Source: Bryoerythrophyllum caledonicum
Lineage: Eukaryota; Streptophyta; Bryopsida; Pottiales; Pottiaceae
NCBI GenBank assembly: GCA_963971425.1
Contig: OZ020518.1
Span: forward strand, 1,069,001-1,133,000
Reading direction: 5' to 3'
Length of the DNA: 64,000 nucleotides
The notes below the pieces were generated by a model, which was not told the DNA's origin, did no database searches, and saw only the letters and a list, made by a program, of their open reading frames with translations. The translations under genes and the position numbers were made by a program. Below, piece by piece: positions 49,150 to 60,888 of the stretch (position 1 is the first letter of the stretch; each line of letters begins with the position of its first letter).

Positions 49150-49350
49150 CAGGTCGTCTTCTTAAAGGTTGGGGTCCTCCTTGAAGAAGCTGGCCCGGAA
49201 GGGCTGAGGTCCTCCTCGAAGAAGCTGGCCCGGAAGGCTGGGATCCTCCACGAACAAGTTGGCTCGGAAGGCTGGGATCCTCCACGAACACGCTGGCCTG
49301 GAAGACTGGGGTCCTTCTTGAACAAGCTGGCCCGGAAGTGACTCGTGACA
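49150..49350. repeat. Tandem repeat, about five units of 40-45 bp
   Basis: Units share AAGCTGGCCCGGAAGGCTG and GGTCCTCC(T/A)CGAA. The copies differ at several positions, so the array is old. Confidence 0.8.
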
Positions 49351-49379
49351 CTCCTTGTGTGGGTTGTGGATTCCTTCAC

Positions 49380-51225
49380 CTTGCTGCGGCCTCCCTCTTC
49401 AACCTATTGCAGTTTTTGGAAGTTACATACTGTGAGCTAATTTTCTCCACCTTAATTGCGTTTAGTAGTCAAGTGGATTAAATTCACTCACACGTAATTT
49501 AGATAAGTTGCAATCTATCTTAACATTCACCCATCATTTATACTTGAGGTAGAATATATTAATTCCCAGAATAAAACTTGATTAAGTTAAAGTAAATTAG
49601 GTGAAGTAACTTTTAACTAACCCAAGTAACTTTTAATCAACCCAAGTAATTAAAGTTACTTGTAGTAACTTAAATTTAACCTATGGTAAATAAATTCATC
49701 CAAGTAAATACTTTCAACTCAAGTAATTTTTTTTTTACCTAGGTAAACTAGACTTTACCTCTAAGTTAAACTAGGTTTCACTTTTTACTTTTTACTTTAC
49801 TTTTTATCACGCCGTCTAGTAAAAATCCAAGTTACTAGACCCTTTCAAATGCAATCAACATTCACAACAACATACACAATAACATACTTTGCAATACAAC
49901 ACATGAATAAAAATTGCACTAGAACCGTGCCATAGGCCGGGGCTTCATATGTGCAATTCTACTCAACATCAATCAACCAACAACATTCACATATTAAACC
50001 CACACCAAACAATACTCTTGCAACAATTGAAAACAAATCAATATATTCAAGTTTAAAGAGGTCGGGAGGGCAGCAGGACCCCCCTGTCACTAGATTAGCC
50101 GTATCTCCTTCGACTATCCTCCAAACAACTTGAAACTTGTTCACTGTAAAGCTGACTTGGTGGTGCTTCAGCTCCTGCAAAAAACTTGTTAAAAGCTTTT
50201 GCCACGCAAAAGATACAGAGCCTCAAAGTTGCTGCTCCGAAAACCCTTGACTGCTGACCCCTTCCAAGTAGATCAGCCGCCACTCCTTCGTTTCTTATTC
50301 AATCGATTCCAAACTTAACCAACACAAGGTGAGCTAAACTCTACTTCAGAACACGAAACAAACACCAAAAAATCTTTCACCAATAAAAAGTTATGAACCT
50401 CCAAAGTGGCCAGTCTTCAACTCTCGCCCCCACCACCCCTCGTGTACTTTAGTAGCCGTAACTCCTTCGTCGTTGCTTCAAATTGCATGTGCGTGCAGTC
50501 CTTGGAAAGCTCACTTGAAGTTCTACAAGCCCTCTAGATCTCAAATCCAAATTCGTTGCTGCCTGCCTGCAATCGCCCGCCAAAGTGAGCGCCCCGATTC
50601 TGCCTTGGCAGTAGACCTCCTTCCACTAACTACCTTATAACTTCTTCATCCTTGCTCCAAATGGAGCGTCCTTAGTGTCTCTAGAAAGCTAACCATGAGA
50701 TCTAGGTCCTCCTAGAAGTTCACGTCCTAACTCTAACTGTCCTCTACGCCACACACACTTAACCGCAGCCTAACCAACTAGAGAGAAGAAGGGGAAAAAC
50801 TTTGACATAGCTTCGCCCAAGAGAAGAGAGAGAGAGGGAGAATGGCCGCCCAAGCTCCCTTATACAAGTGGGAGGAAGCTCAAGGGTGGCGGCCACATCC
50901 CCACCATCCACCTCAACAATCCCTAATCAAGATCTAAGGGTCCACAATAAACCTAACCCCTAAACCCGAGTTTAGGGCTGGATACGTCCAAAACTCCTAA
51001 AATAAGATATTTTTGACCCAAATAACTTCACCAATGTGTTTAAAACACATTTAAACCTCAACTTTGACTATTCATACATCAAAATCCAAGTTCTAGATCA
51101 TTGGAAATCAATAATTCAATCACCACTCATTTACCCACAAAAATTTCAACTCTAACTATTCTAATCAAAAGGTTAGCCACGGTTCTCTCCATGGGAGCCT
51201 TCTAGATCCTTCTTCTCCTTCTTCT

Positions 51226-51272
<47 letters not shown>

Positions 51273-51798
51273 TTCTTCTTCTTTTCTTCTTCTTTGTCTT
51301 TGTTTTTTAACCCCTTTTTAAATTTTTATTTTTTATTTTTTTCTTTTCTTTTATAAAATAATTTCTTTCCTGCTATTTTCCTCCACTAAAATATCACAAC
51401 TAACTACTACCACTAACTTTTACAATGAAATGCATTCATTACCACTAATAAGAATCCACCTTTCGGTATTTTCTTTGTCTCTTCAGCTTCTCGCAACTAA
51501 TTCTTGTACTAACACCTATATTCTTACACTAATACTAACTTAATGATATTCCAGAGCTTTTCCACTTGCTAATCGCATCCAATCCCTACTAATCTAACTA
51601 CTTCACTAATTTCTAACAAATTGGTCTGAAACTAAATGTGAACCAAATTATTAGCTCACATAATTGGCGGCCATCAGGGGACGAACTTAGAGTCTTTTGC
51701 TTGCGTTATCAATATACAAATAAATTGATTTTACGCTACAATTCAACCCAATTGTCTTGTCACAAGGCATAAAGTAGAAGCTAATGGAATCCATCTTT
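49380..51798. other. Non-coding retroelement DNA between integrase and the third ORF
   Basis: No coding region is seen. A minus-strand TATA-like box (TATAAGGGAG, 50864-50855) is followed by a CT-rich leader; a plus-strand TATAAAATA lies at 51350-51358. At 51664 the plus strand reads TTGGCGGCCATCAGGGGA, which resembles a gypsy primer-binding site. The signals conflict in direction, so the stretch may hold an internal promoter of the minus-strand element or a fragment of a second LTR. Confidence 0.35.
51211..51295. repeat. (CTT)n microsatellite
   Basis: About 85 bp of TTC/CTT repeats with a few interruptions (TCC at 51248, TTTTC near 51283). Confidence 0.9.
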
Positions 51799-54700
51799 TC
51801 AAGTGTGGTATTTTTTGCATCTACTCCCAGACGTGCGAGTTGGAAACTTCTGGCCGTTCAAAGTTTCCAACTGAACTGAGTTGTTTAAAAACACCTCTGT
51901 AACCAAGTAGGGACCTAACCATACTGCGTCGAATTTACTCGGAAAGTCTCTCTTGCGAGCATCTTGTAGGAGTACTAACATACCCGGTTGCAAGACTCTT
52001 ACCTTGTGCCGTTTATCAAACAATACTTTCCTTCTTCGTTGAATCGCCTCCATGTGTTGGGCTGCATATCGTCGTCCTTCGTCTAATGCCTCCAACTCCA
52101 CTAACCTCGTTTTCAAGGACTGACTATCTGTCAGTCGTGCATCAATGGCTATTCTAAGTGAAGGCACCTCGAACTCAATTGGCATTACTGCCTCGATGCC
52201 ATAAACAAGCGAGAAGGGCGTAGCTCGTGTAGTGACCTTATATGTTGTCCTGTAAGCCCACAAGGCTGCCGGTAGTTTCATGTCCCAATCTCGTTTAGAA
52301 TCTCGCACGGTTTTTCGCAGAATAGTGCCAAGAGTCTGATTGACTCTCTCAGTCTGACCATTTGTTTGAGGGTGATAAGGAGTGGTTTTCTGATGGTCAA
52401 TTTGGAACCTATCGGTCATTGCCTCAATCACTTCATTTAGAAAATGATTACCACGATCGCTAACTAGGATTTTAGGAACCCCAAACCTGGTAATCATGTT
52501 CTCAAACAAGAACACCGCCGCATTTTTTGCATCATTGGAGCGAACTGCCTTTGCCTCAGCCCATTTGGTAAGGTATTCCGTGGCGACTATAATGTACGCC
52601 ATACCCCGAGATGAATGGGGGTGAATTTCCCCTACATAATCGATCCCCCATTTTTCGAAGGGAACTAGGGGTAAAGAAATATGCAACGGAAGTTGCATGT
52701 GTAGATCGTTTCTAGCAAAACGTTGGCAAGCATCACACTTTCTCACATACTTGTGAGCATCTTGAAAGAGTGTTGGCCAAAAGTAGCCAGCACGCAAAAC
52801 CTTTGGCCCGTCAATTGACCCGAAAAATGTCCTCCGCAGGCGCTGTTATGGCACGCGGAGAGAATCGACTCTACCTCTTCCTCAACTACGCAACGCCTCA
52901 TAATCCCATCTAATCCCCGCCTGTAAAGCCGGTTCCCCAACACCACGAATCGCCTGCTATTCACACGAATCTTTCTCCGTTCCTCCTTGGACATTTCTGG
53001 GGGAAATTGTTGAGTTGTCAGGAAATCTACTATCCCCGCATACCATAGAGGCCGTGCCGTGACTAGGAAAAGGGTCTCATCAACTAAATTGTCATCTATA
53101 GGCAAGGTTTCTGTTCCCTCTAACAACCTCGATAGATGGTCGGCCTGTTTGTGTGCAGACCCCGGCTTGTACTCGACAGTGTAATCAAATTCTTGAAGAA
53201 GCAACACCCACCTTGCTAGTCTCCCGCTCAACTCTGGCTTCTTAACCAAATATTTTATCGCCATATGGTCGACATAGAAAACTACTTGGTGGCTCAAAAG
53301 GTAGTGTCTAAACTTTTTCACGGAAAAAACCATCGCAAGACATTCTCGCTCTGTGGTCGAGTAATTCTTTTCCGCGTGATTTAATTGCCTACTAGCGTAT
53401 GCGATAGGAAAATCACGACTCGGTGATTGCCCCTCGACTAGTTGGCAGAGAACACTGCCCACTGCTAGCGCACTAGCATCACAATACACGTGGAAGGCCA
53501 TTCCCCACCGTGGTGGTTGCAACACTGGATACGTACTCAACTTCTCCTTCAAAAGCCCAAAAGCTACTTCGCATGCCCGAGTCCACTCGAACTTGGTGTG
53601 TTTTTGTTGCAACTTGGTAATGGGGAGGGTGATTGTCGCGTAATTCGGTATGAGCTCACGATACCACCCCATATGGCCTAGTACGCGCTGCACCTCCTTC
53701 ACATTTGTTGGAGGTTTGAGGTTGGTGATAACCTTCACTTTCTCCGGTTCTGGTTCCCGCCCCGCTTTACTCACCACGTAACCTAATAAAACTCCCCTAC
53801 TCACCGCCAGGTAGGTTTTCTCAGGGTTCAACGACATTCAAGACCGTCTACATCGCTCAAGACTCTCCCTCACCAATCCCAAATGGTCGTCTATCTCCGA
53901 TTGCGTACTAAAGTCGTCGATAAAGACGGTCATAGATTTGTACAATAAATCCGAGAATATGGACATGACCAATCGTTGGAAAGTCGCCGGGGCGTTACAT
54001 AGCCCAAATGGCATGACATGCCACACAAATGTCCCCCATGGCGTTGTGAACGCCGTTTTGTGTCGGTCCACCAATGCAATGGAAACTTGATTATACCCTG
54101 AGTAGCCATCCATGAAAGTATAACGTTCGTGGCCTGCTACCTCCTCCAAAATACTAGTGATAAATGGAAGAGGAAAATGGTCTTTTTGTGTAGCGCTATT
54201 CAATTTCCTGTAGTCCACACAAACCCTCAACTTTCCATTTTTTTTCTTTACCAACACCATGGGTGATACCCAATCGGTGATCTCTACTGGTTTTATAAAA
54301 CCTGCTTGCAATAGTTTCTCTAACTCCTCCTTCACAACCAATTGGAGTTGAGGGTTCATTCTTCGCTCTTTTTGTCTTATGGGTGCCGCTCCAGGTAGTA
54401 AGGGAATTCGATGTTCAACAATTTCGGGAGGAATCCCCTTCAACTCCTTGTATGACCACGCAAACACCTCCCTATACTCTCTTACCAAGTTACAATAAGC
54501 CTTGACCTCATCTTCTCTCAACTGACTTCCCATCTTCATCTGTCGTGCTTGCTCTCCCTCAAACTCCACCGTCACATATGTCCAATCTTCCATCACTACG
54601 TGGGATTGTTCGCTGCTATCTCGATACCAGCTTGAAGGCACGTTGGGATAATTGGATACATCTTCTCCCACGGTAATGCCAGAAGAGTTAGTTTTAAACT

Positions 54701-57079
54701 TCAATGATCCACCTAAAGGTTCATTCTCCTCCAACACTTCCAATCCTTCAAGAATCTCTCCTTCTATGATATGGACATCTATATCGATCAAAGGTGTTAG
54801 CCCGTCACTTATCTCCATATCAACGAAGTTCACACCCAATTCAAAATCCGATGAGGAATTGGGATTATCCTGCAGCCACCTAGCATACTCTCCATTGTCA
54901 GACCAGTGGTAGAGGTTTGGTCCTAGGCACGTCAAGCCTTGGACCTCAGCCTCAAATGTCATTCCATCTATTTTCAATGGTTTGTCTTCTTCAGCAGAAT
55001 TAGCCCCAGTTATCTCCAGATCTAACAGTGGTTTGATCTTGACCTTGGTTGGATTCTCATAAGGTCCATATACTATGGAAGGCTTGTCACCACCCCACAT
55101 GATGGTGGCATTTGCCATCCTCAACCACGGGCGACCCAACAGAAGTGGAAATGATTCCTTGGCCGTGTGCATCCGAATCACATGGAAAGTAACTAAGTAT
55201 TCTTCACCCCCCGTATTGATTTTACAATTTGTAATCTGACCTAAAGGCTTGGCAGGGCTTTGGTCTGCCATGTTCAATACGAACGGTGAAGGACCTGTTA
55301 AACTCAAACCCAACTTCTCCATTGTATAGAACGGCATTATGTTAAGCCCACTTCCTCCGTCAATGAGTACATTAGGAATCACTTTATCTACAATCGAGAC
55401 CTCGATTTCTACTGCCTTTACATCTATTGGTCGAGTAGCGGCATGTACCGTAGCCACTGTCTTCTTCCTGGATTTCCTTCTCCTTTTCACACCTGGTAAT
55501 TTCTCCTTAAAGCTTTTCCTCATCAAGGGAGATATTTCTAGCAATTGAGCCAAGGTGATGTCAGCTTTTACCTTCCGGAGGTCCCTCCAGAGATCGTATT
55601 TATTATCTGGGGCCAACTCTCCTTGACCCAGTATTCCAAACTCATCGAATGGAATTCCTGGGCCCTCCCAATTGTCCCCTCTCAATCCATTGTCAAGGTC
55701 AGAGCCCTCTAGTGAGCCATCTGTATCATTGACAACTTCAGCCTCTTTGGCAATTCTCGCTGCCTCCTTAGCAGCCTCATCTAAGGCGGTTAAATCTAAA
55801 GAATCTTCTGAATCGCTACTCTCATCCTCTTCTCGAACAGGAGGTAAGGTGTGAGTGTGGGACCTCGTAATAACTGCCAAGGTTGCATTCTCGTGGCCCT
55901 CAACACCACTTTTCTTCAACTTGTGAGTCACTAGATGTGAAGGTGACTCGTGCTCCTCGAGTATTACGGTAGAGTTACTCTGAGATGGCGGTGGACGAGT
56001 CATTAGTACTTTGCCCGCAACTCTGACATCTTGGTTAGCAACTGGACCATGCCTTGGATTAGGGTTGTTTTGGTTCCCTCCTTGTTGATTGTGACCTACT
56101 GGAATATATCCCCGCTGAATCTGCAGCCCATCAGAGGCTTGGTGGTTCTGTCTTGACTCTTCATAGTTGTAATACAAATTTGGGGGTCTCAATCCCCTCT
56201 GCTCATTCCCATTCATCCTCCTTTGCCCTTGCATATTGTTTTGAGCATTTTGTTGGGCGTTGATCACAGGTGGAGGCATTCGGATTACCTTGTCAGGTTG
56301 TCTGCAATCTTCAGTGGGGTGGTTACCACCACAATTTCCGCATATCCATGGTTGTCCCTCCGACCAACACTGACCAGGTTCATGCCATCTCCCACAAAAT
56401 TCATGAAGCTCCTTCCTTGGTCTTCCACCTCCTCCATAACCGTAGGAACCCCCTTGATGTCCTCCTTGTCGAGGTGGGGGTTGGTAACGTTGAGGATTGG
56501 GGTTCCTTTGTGGCTCTTGTGCACAGAACGGCGCCGAATGTCCATTCTGACCACAGGTGGTGCACCAAATGCCAGAATTATGGTTGCCTGACTCAATGCG
56601 TGGAGGTGGAGCATTCTGGTTTTGAGTTCTTACCATGAAGGCCATTTGTTCCGATAGGGCTTGAATTTGTTTCATCACTGAGTCTTGAAAACCTTCCTGT
56701 CCAGCTTGTAACTTCTTCTCCAACTCCTCCACTCTCTTCTCCAATCGTGGTTCAGGTAATGCCAATAAGGGAATGGGAGCCTGGGTTGCCAGTGGCACTA
56801 TGTCATGATGAAATGAGCTGCTAGGGCCAGGGGTGGACATCTGGGAGGGATTGGGACCCACATCGAGGACCACAGGTTTAGGGGTACAAACCTAGGTATC
56901 GACTCATCCTCCTTCCTCCACAACCTCTCGTAGTTTCGTTCAATCACATCCACCGCCCTAGCCGCCGCCTTAGCTTCGTCCAAAGAGGTTGGATTCCTCT
57001 CCAACACACTCTTGATGGTAGAGCGGTTGAAGAATCCTTCGATAAAGAATTGCTTGAGGGTATCGTTGTGAGTGGTCAA
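51799..57079 (-). pseudogene. Ty3/gypsy gag-pol, Athila/Tat-like (element A), truncated and broken
   Basis: Minus strand, in order: gag tail (57079-56798, DTLKQFFIEGFF); a frameshift near 56875; then 56873-53838 with a gag CCHC knuckle (CTTCGQNGHSAPFC) and a second Cys/His cluster, protease (LIDGGSGLNIM), and RT (VDYRKLNSATQKDHFPLPFI, VFIDDF). An in-frame TGA at 53840-53838 interrupts RT; the frame goes on to 52743 with RNase H (YCDASALAVGSVL, ADHLSRL). A frameshift near 52795 leads into integrase (KCDACQRFA, WGIDYVGEI, LVSDRGNHF, PQTNGQTERVNQ). No chromodomain follows integrase, which fits non-chromovirus lineages. The gag N-terminus is missing at 57080, where element B begins. Confidence 0.88.
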
Positions 57080-57081
57080 AG

Positions 57082-59821
57082 TGGGCCCTCACTCTTTTTT
57101 CTTCATTTTTTCGAGTTTTCTTGATAGTATTAACCAAATTTTAGCTAAATTGGTGGTCAACCCACCTATTAGAGTCAAAGTCCTAGATTAATAGGCCTAG
57201 TGCCATGATGGGACACTAAGTTCCCTATTTTTTCCTCCTCCCTACTAATATACTTAAAAGTGTAGTGGAAGTGGAATGGAAATGAAGAGAAAGATAAAAA
57301 ATGGGAAGGAAGTCCTTGGAAAATGACCAAAAATTGAGAAATGGGTAAAAAAAAATATGGGAAAAAATTGGAAGAGTGTCTCCTAGCAGGTAGAAGTAGT
57401 GGTAAAATTTCTAGAATTTTCCGAGTTGAATTGCTATTTTATTCTAGGGGTTGACTAGTTGATCAACGGTTTGACCACTCAGGAAAAATACTTAAGGAAC
57501 TCCAAAAATGCTAGGAAAATTTAGGTAGACTAATTAGGGTGCTGGGAGTCTAGCTGTGTGGTTAGTTTTTGAAGTTATAAGTAAATTGCAAATCATCAGT
57601 AGATAGTAGTAGACCTAGTGTAATAGTCTTTAAAAGATCAAGAGGAAAAGAAAAAAAAAAAAAAAGGAAGAAAAGAAAAGAAGGTGGTTGGGTGTGCTTC
57701 CCCATGCACATGCCACATGACAATTCTTGCCACCATGGAATTAATTTTAGGGAGGCTTGTCAGGAGCAAAGCGGCGAGTTAATGCTAGTAATAAACTAAA
57801 AACATGCAAAAACGGCTGTAAGTAGCCAATCCTGCACTTCTGTGAGAGGTCATGGGCTGCCTCATTTAAACTAAGCCAGTCTTGTCGGGGAAGAAAAACG
57901 AGAAAGACCAAAAGAAAAAAAAAAAAAGAAAAAAAAAAAAAACGAGCCAGGCTGAGTCGCTGGCGAGGGAGCTGGAGCTCACGGGTTTTTTGGGGGGCCG
58001 TTTTTTGGAGCGAGGAGGAGCTCTTGCGAGCAGGAGGGAGGGCTGGAGCTCTCGTTTTTTTTTCTTTGGGTTGGGTTTGGTATTTTTGTTGTTGGTGGTG
58101 TGTGCGCCCTGGGCGCGAGGGAGAGCTGGCCTCTCTGTGTTTTTTTTTTGGAGAAGAGGCTCCTGCGCGAGCTGGAGGAGAGCGCGCGGGGACTGGCTCT
58201 TCACTTTCTTGGGAGTTGAACCGCTCCTGTGCGCGAGGAGAGTCTCGCCGTTTTTTTTGTGAAGTGCCGGGATCGGCACCTGCTGCGCGCGAGGAGGTCT
58301 CGTGTTTCGGGGAGCTGGAGGGTGCGCACCGGCGCACGAGGAGAGCTGGCTCTCTGTTTCTTGTGTGTGTGCGCGAAGATCGGAGCTCGAGCTCTCGTTT
58401 TTTTTTTTTCTTCTTTTGTCGGCTGTTTTTGGTTGAGTGTGTGTGCGCCGCGAGGGCGTGCGAAGGGAGCTTGCACGAGCTGGGGCTCTATTCCGGAAGG
58501 CTGCTCGGCGAGGGGCGCACCTGTACGCGCAAGGGTCCGTGATTGTGATCATGAGGTCTGGTTCTGAGCTCGGGAGAGAGGGCCGTTTTTTTTGTGGTTT
58601 TGAGAGAGCGCGCTGGAGTGCTCCTGCGGTGGGAGCTTCGGTGTGGAGGCGCTGTTGAAGGTCGGCGTTGGTGATTGTGGAGCCGTGTGCGTGCGCGGTG
58701 GTGTGAAGGTGCTGCGAGCTGAGAAGACTCGAGCTGGAGGATCCAGGCGAGAAGAGGCTGCAGCGCTCGGACCAGGGAGTATTTCCTGGGTGAAGCTACT
58801 TTCCCTAATTCCCACATGCATGCGGTCGTTGCAGTTCCTTCTTGTGTTGATTGAATTTGTGGGATCTCTAAACTTGTGCGGAAGCGCTGGAGGATTTTTT
58901 TACATTAGGGTTCCAAAACTTGGTGATGATTGCTCGCTGGCCGATGCAAGAATGCCGATGCTTGTAAGTTGGTGCTTGCTGGAATCGTTGAGAATTTGGT
59001 GAATGGTGTTCCCAATTGAATGAGGTGTGAACTCACGAGGAAGTTGTGAATACTTGTTGTGGTTGTTGAGTCGCCGCTGTCCGTCTGTATGTGGCAGTCC
59101 TCAAGGTCTGGTTGGACATTCTGAGGAGTCCATCGTCAAGAGCACGAAAAACTAATAAGATTAGAAGTTGAAAACGCTCAATTCGGAGTTAACCCTAGGA
59201 AGTTAAGATGTTTGAGAAAAAAAACACAAAACCTGGGACTCACAGGGACTGTCCGCTGCGACTGCTGGTGGAGGCCGGTATCAATCTCAAATTAGGTATT
59301 TAGTGGTTTATCCAAGTTGGAATTGAGCTGGTGATCATTTTAAGAGGAAATTTTTTGGTATTCGGAGTCCCGAATCAAAAGATAAGGGCTGCCGAAGTTG
59401 CTGCTCCAACCAGGGTCTGGATCAGGCCTGATCAGCTGACCTAAACTCAAAAAGAAAAAAGAAAAACAAATAACTAAATAATAAAAATAAAATGATAAAA
59501 ATAATAAAAAATAATCATAATAATCATAATAACTAATAACCATAATAATTAGGTAACAAATAATTAAATAATTATTTAGACCTATTTAGATTCATCCAGA
59601 GTCGAGTATTTGATTACAAGGAAAGGTTAATCGAATTCACTTAACTGGGTTAAGATAATAGTATTATTAAATCCTAAATGTATAAATAGATATGCCAAGG
59701 ATCCGAATCCAGTAAGAGTAGAATGTGTGGTTAAGCATAAGGAATGGTTTAAGTGGTGCAACAATAGGACCTTGTAGGTTTAAAAATGGATTCTCTTAGG
59801 GGGTCTATTTTTGGGCTTACA
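57082..59821 (+). mobile_element. 5' LTR of gypsy element B (inferred)
   Basis: The left edge is where gag homology of element A stops (TGGGCCCTC at 57082). The right edge is TTACA just before a primer-site-like sequence at 59823. A strong TATA box (TATAAATAGA, 59681-59690) lies 131 bp before the right edge, which fits a U3-R-U5 layout. 2.7 kb is long but normal for Tat/Athila relatives. 57640-58560 is rich in homopolymer A and T runs on a GC-rich background; the open frames there are by-products. Confidence 0.55.
59681..59690 (+). promoter_or_regulatory. TATA box of element B LTR
   Basis: TATAAATAGA, a near-perfect plant TATA box, about 130 bp before the proposed LTR end. Transcription would start near 59715. 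Confidence 0.6.
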
Positions 59822-60888
59822 TTTGGTGCGTCCGCCGGGAGGAGCTTTTTGTTTGGTTTGTTGCTTGGAAGGTGTTTGTCTTGCCGCTGGATTGCTAAAT
59901 TTAGGTTTTCTAGGGTTCTGAATTGTCTAATTCTGACCTAAATCGTGAGTTGAGTGGTTTTTGGCACATGTGGGGAGTGGAGTGCGCTATTGCTTGAGGT
60001 AAGTCGTTGGACCTACTTTTGTGCATGTATTCTTGTATGAGGTATTTCGTTCAAGTTGTAATGGAGGTGGGGAGTTAGAAGGGTGTGTGGAATTCCCGAC
60101 CTCCTAACACAAGCACATTGTGTTAGGCGGACCACCTTCTAACTTTTGTGCTTTGGTTGAGTGAGGGGGCTTAGGGGTGAAAGGTTGAGGCCCTCCCACG
60201 ATTGCTTGAAGCAATCAGTGAGCTTCTAAGCCGAAGAGGGAAGGTGCATGTGCCCGGGCATGGGACAAGGGCGCCCTTCCCTTCCCCCCCGAACTTGATC
60301 TACCACCAAGGTAAGGGCAACTTGTGTGTTATTGATAGCCTTGTATGTTGAATGGGATGAATGTTGTATACATGGAATGGTATGCATATTGAAGGGGTCG
60401 TGAGGAAGGAGCACGGCATAAGGTGAGTATACAAACCTTCCTCACTACACCAAACCCTACACTAGGCACTTAGATTCGGTTAGGGATCGAACAGGGAAGG
60501 TGAGATTGCAGCCAGGTACGTTCTCCCCTTCTTAATGAATGAATTATGATGAACCAATGAAGGATTTTTTTATTTTTATTTTTTTGTACATGTTGGTGTC
60601 GTTTCTCTTAAGTTGGTAATGCCACCCCTTGGAGAGAAATTGGGGATACCTTGATACCAAGGAGAAACCTCCAGGTAGGTGGTCAGCCCAACTAAGAGTC
60701 AGTATCGTATGGGGCATAGTGGGTGTACCTCGTCCGGAGGTTAGCCCCACATGTAACCTTCTATTTTGTTTACTTCCCAGCATGGGGGAGTTTGGGAGAA
60801 ACTTGGAATCATTTTAAGTCAATTATTGGTGTTTACGAAATGTCTTCACATAGGTCTAGAAAACTAAGAACGGCAACTTAATCGTTAG
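59822..60888 (+). other. Leader of element B with primer-binding-site-like sequence and splice-like sites
   Basis: TTTGGTGCGTCCGCCGGGAG (59822-59841) directly follows the LTR and has the form of a gypsy primer-binding site; the tRNA was not identified. A consensus donor (GAG|GTAAGT, GT at 59999) and a strong acceptor (TTTACTTCCCAG, ending 60780) could remove most of the leader; another donor lies at 60516 and another acceptor at 60511. Confidence 0.5.

Noticed and set aside
57747-58821. Several overlapping frames on both strands in a GC-rich stretch
   Set aside because: They overlap in many frames, are rich in Arg, Ser and Phe runs, and show no domain; the base composition explains them.
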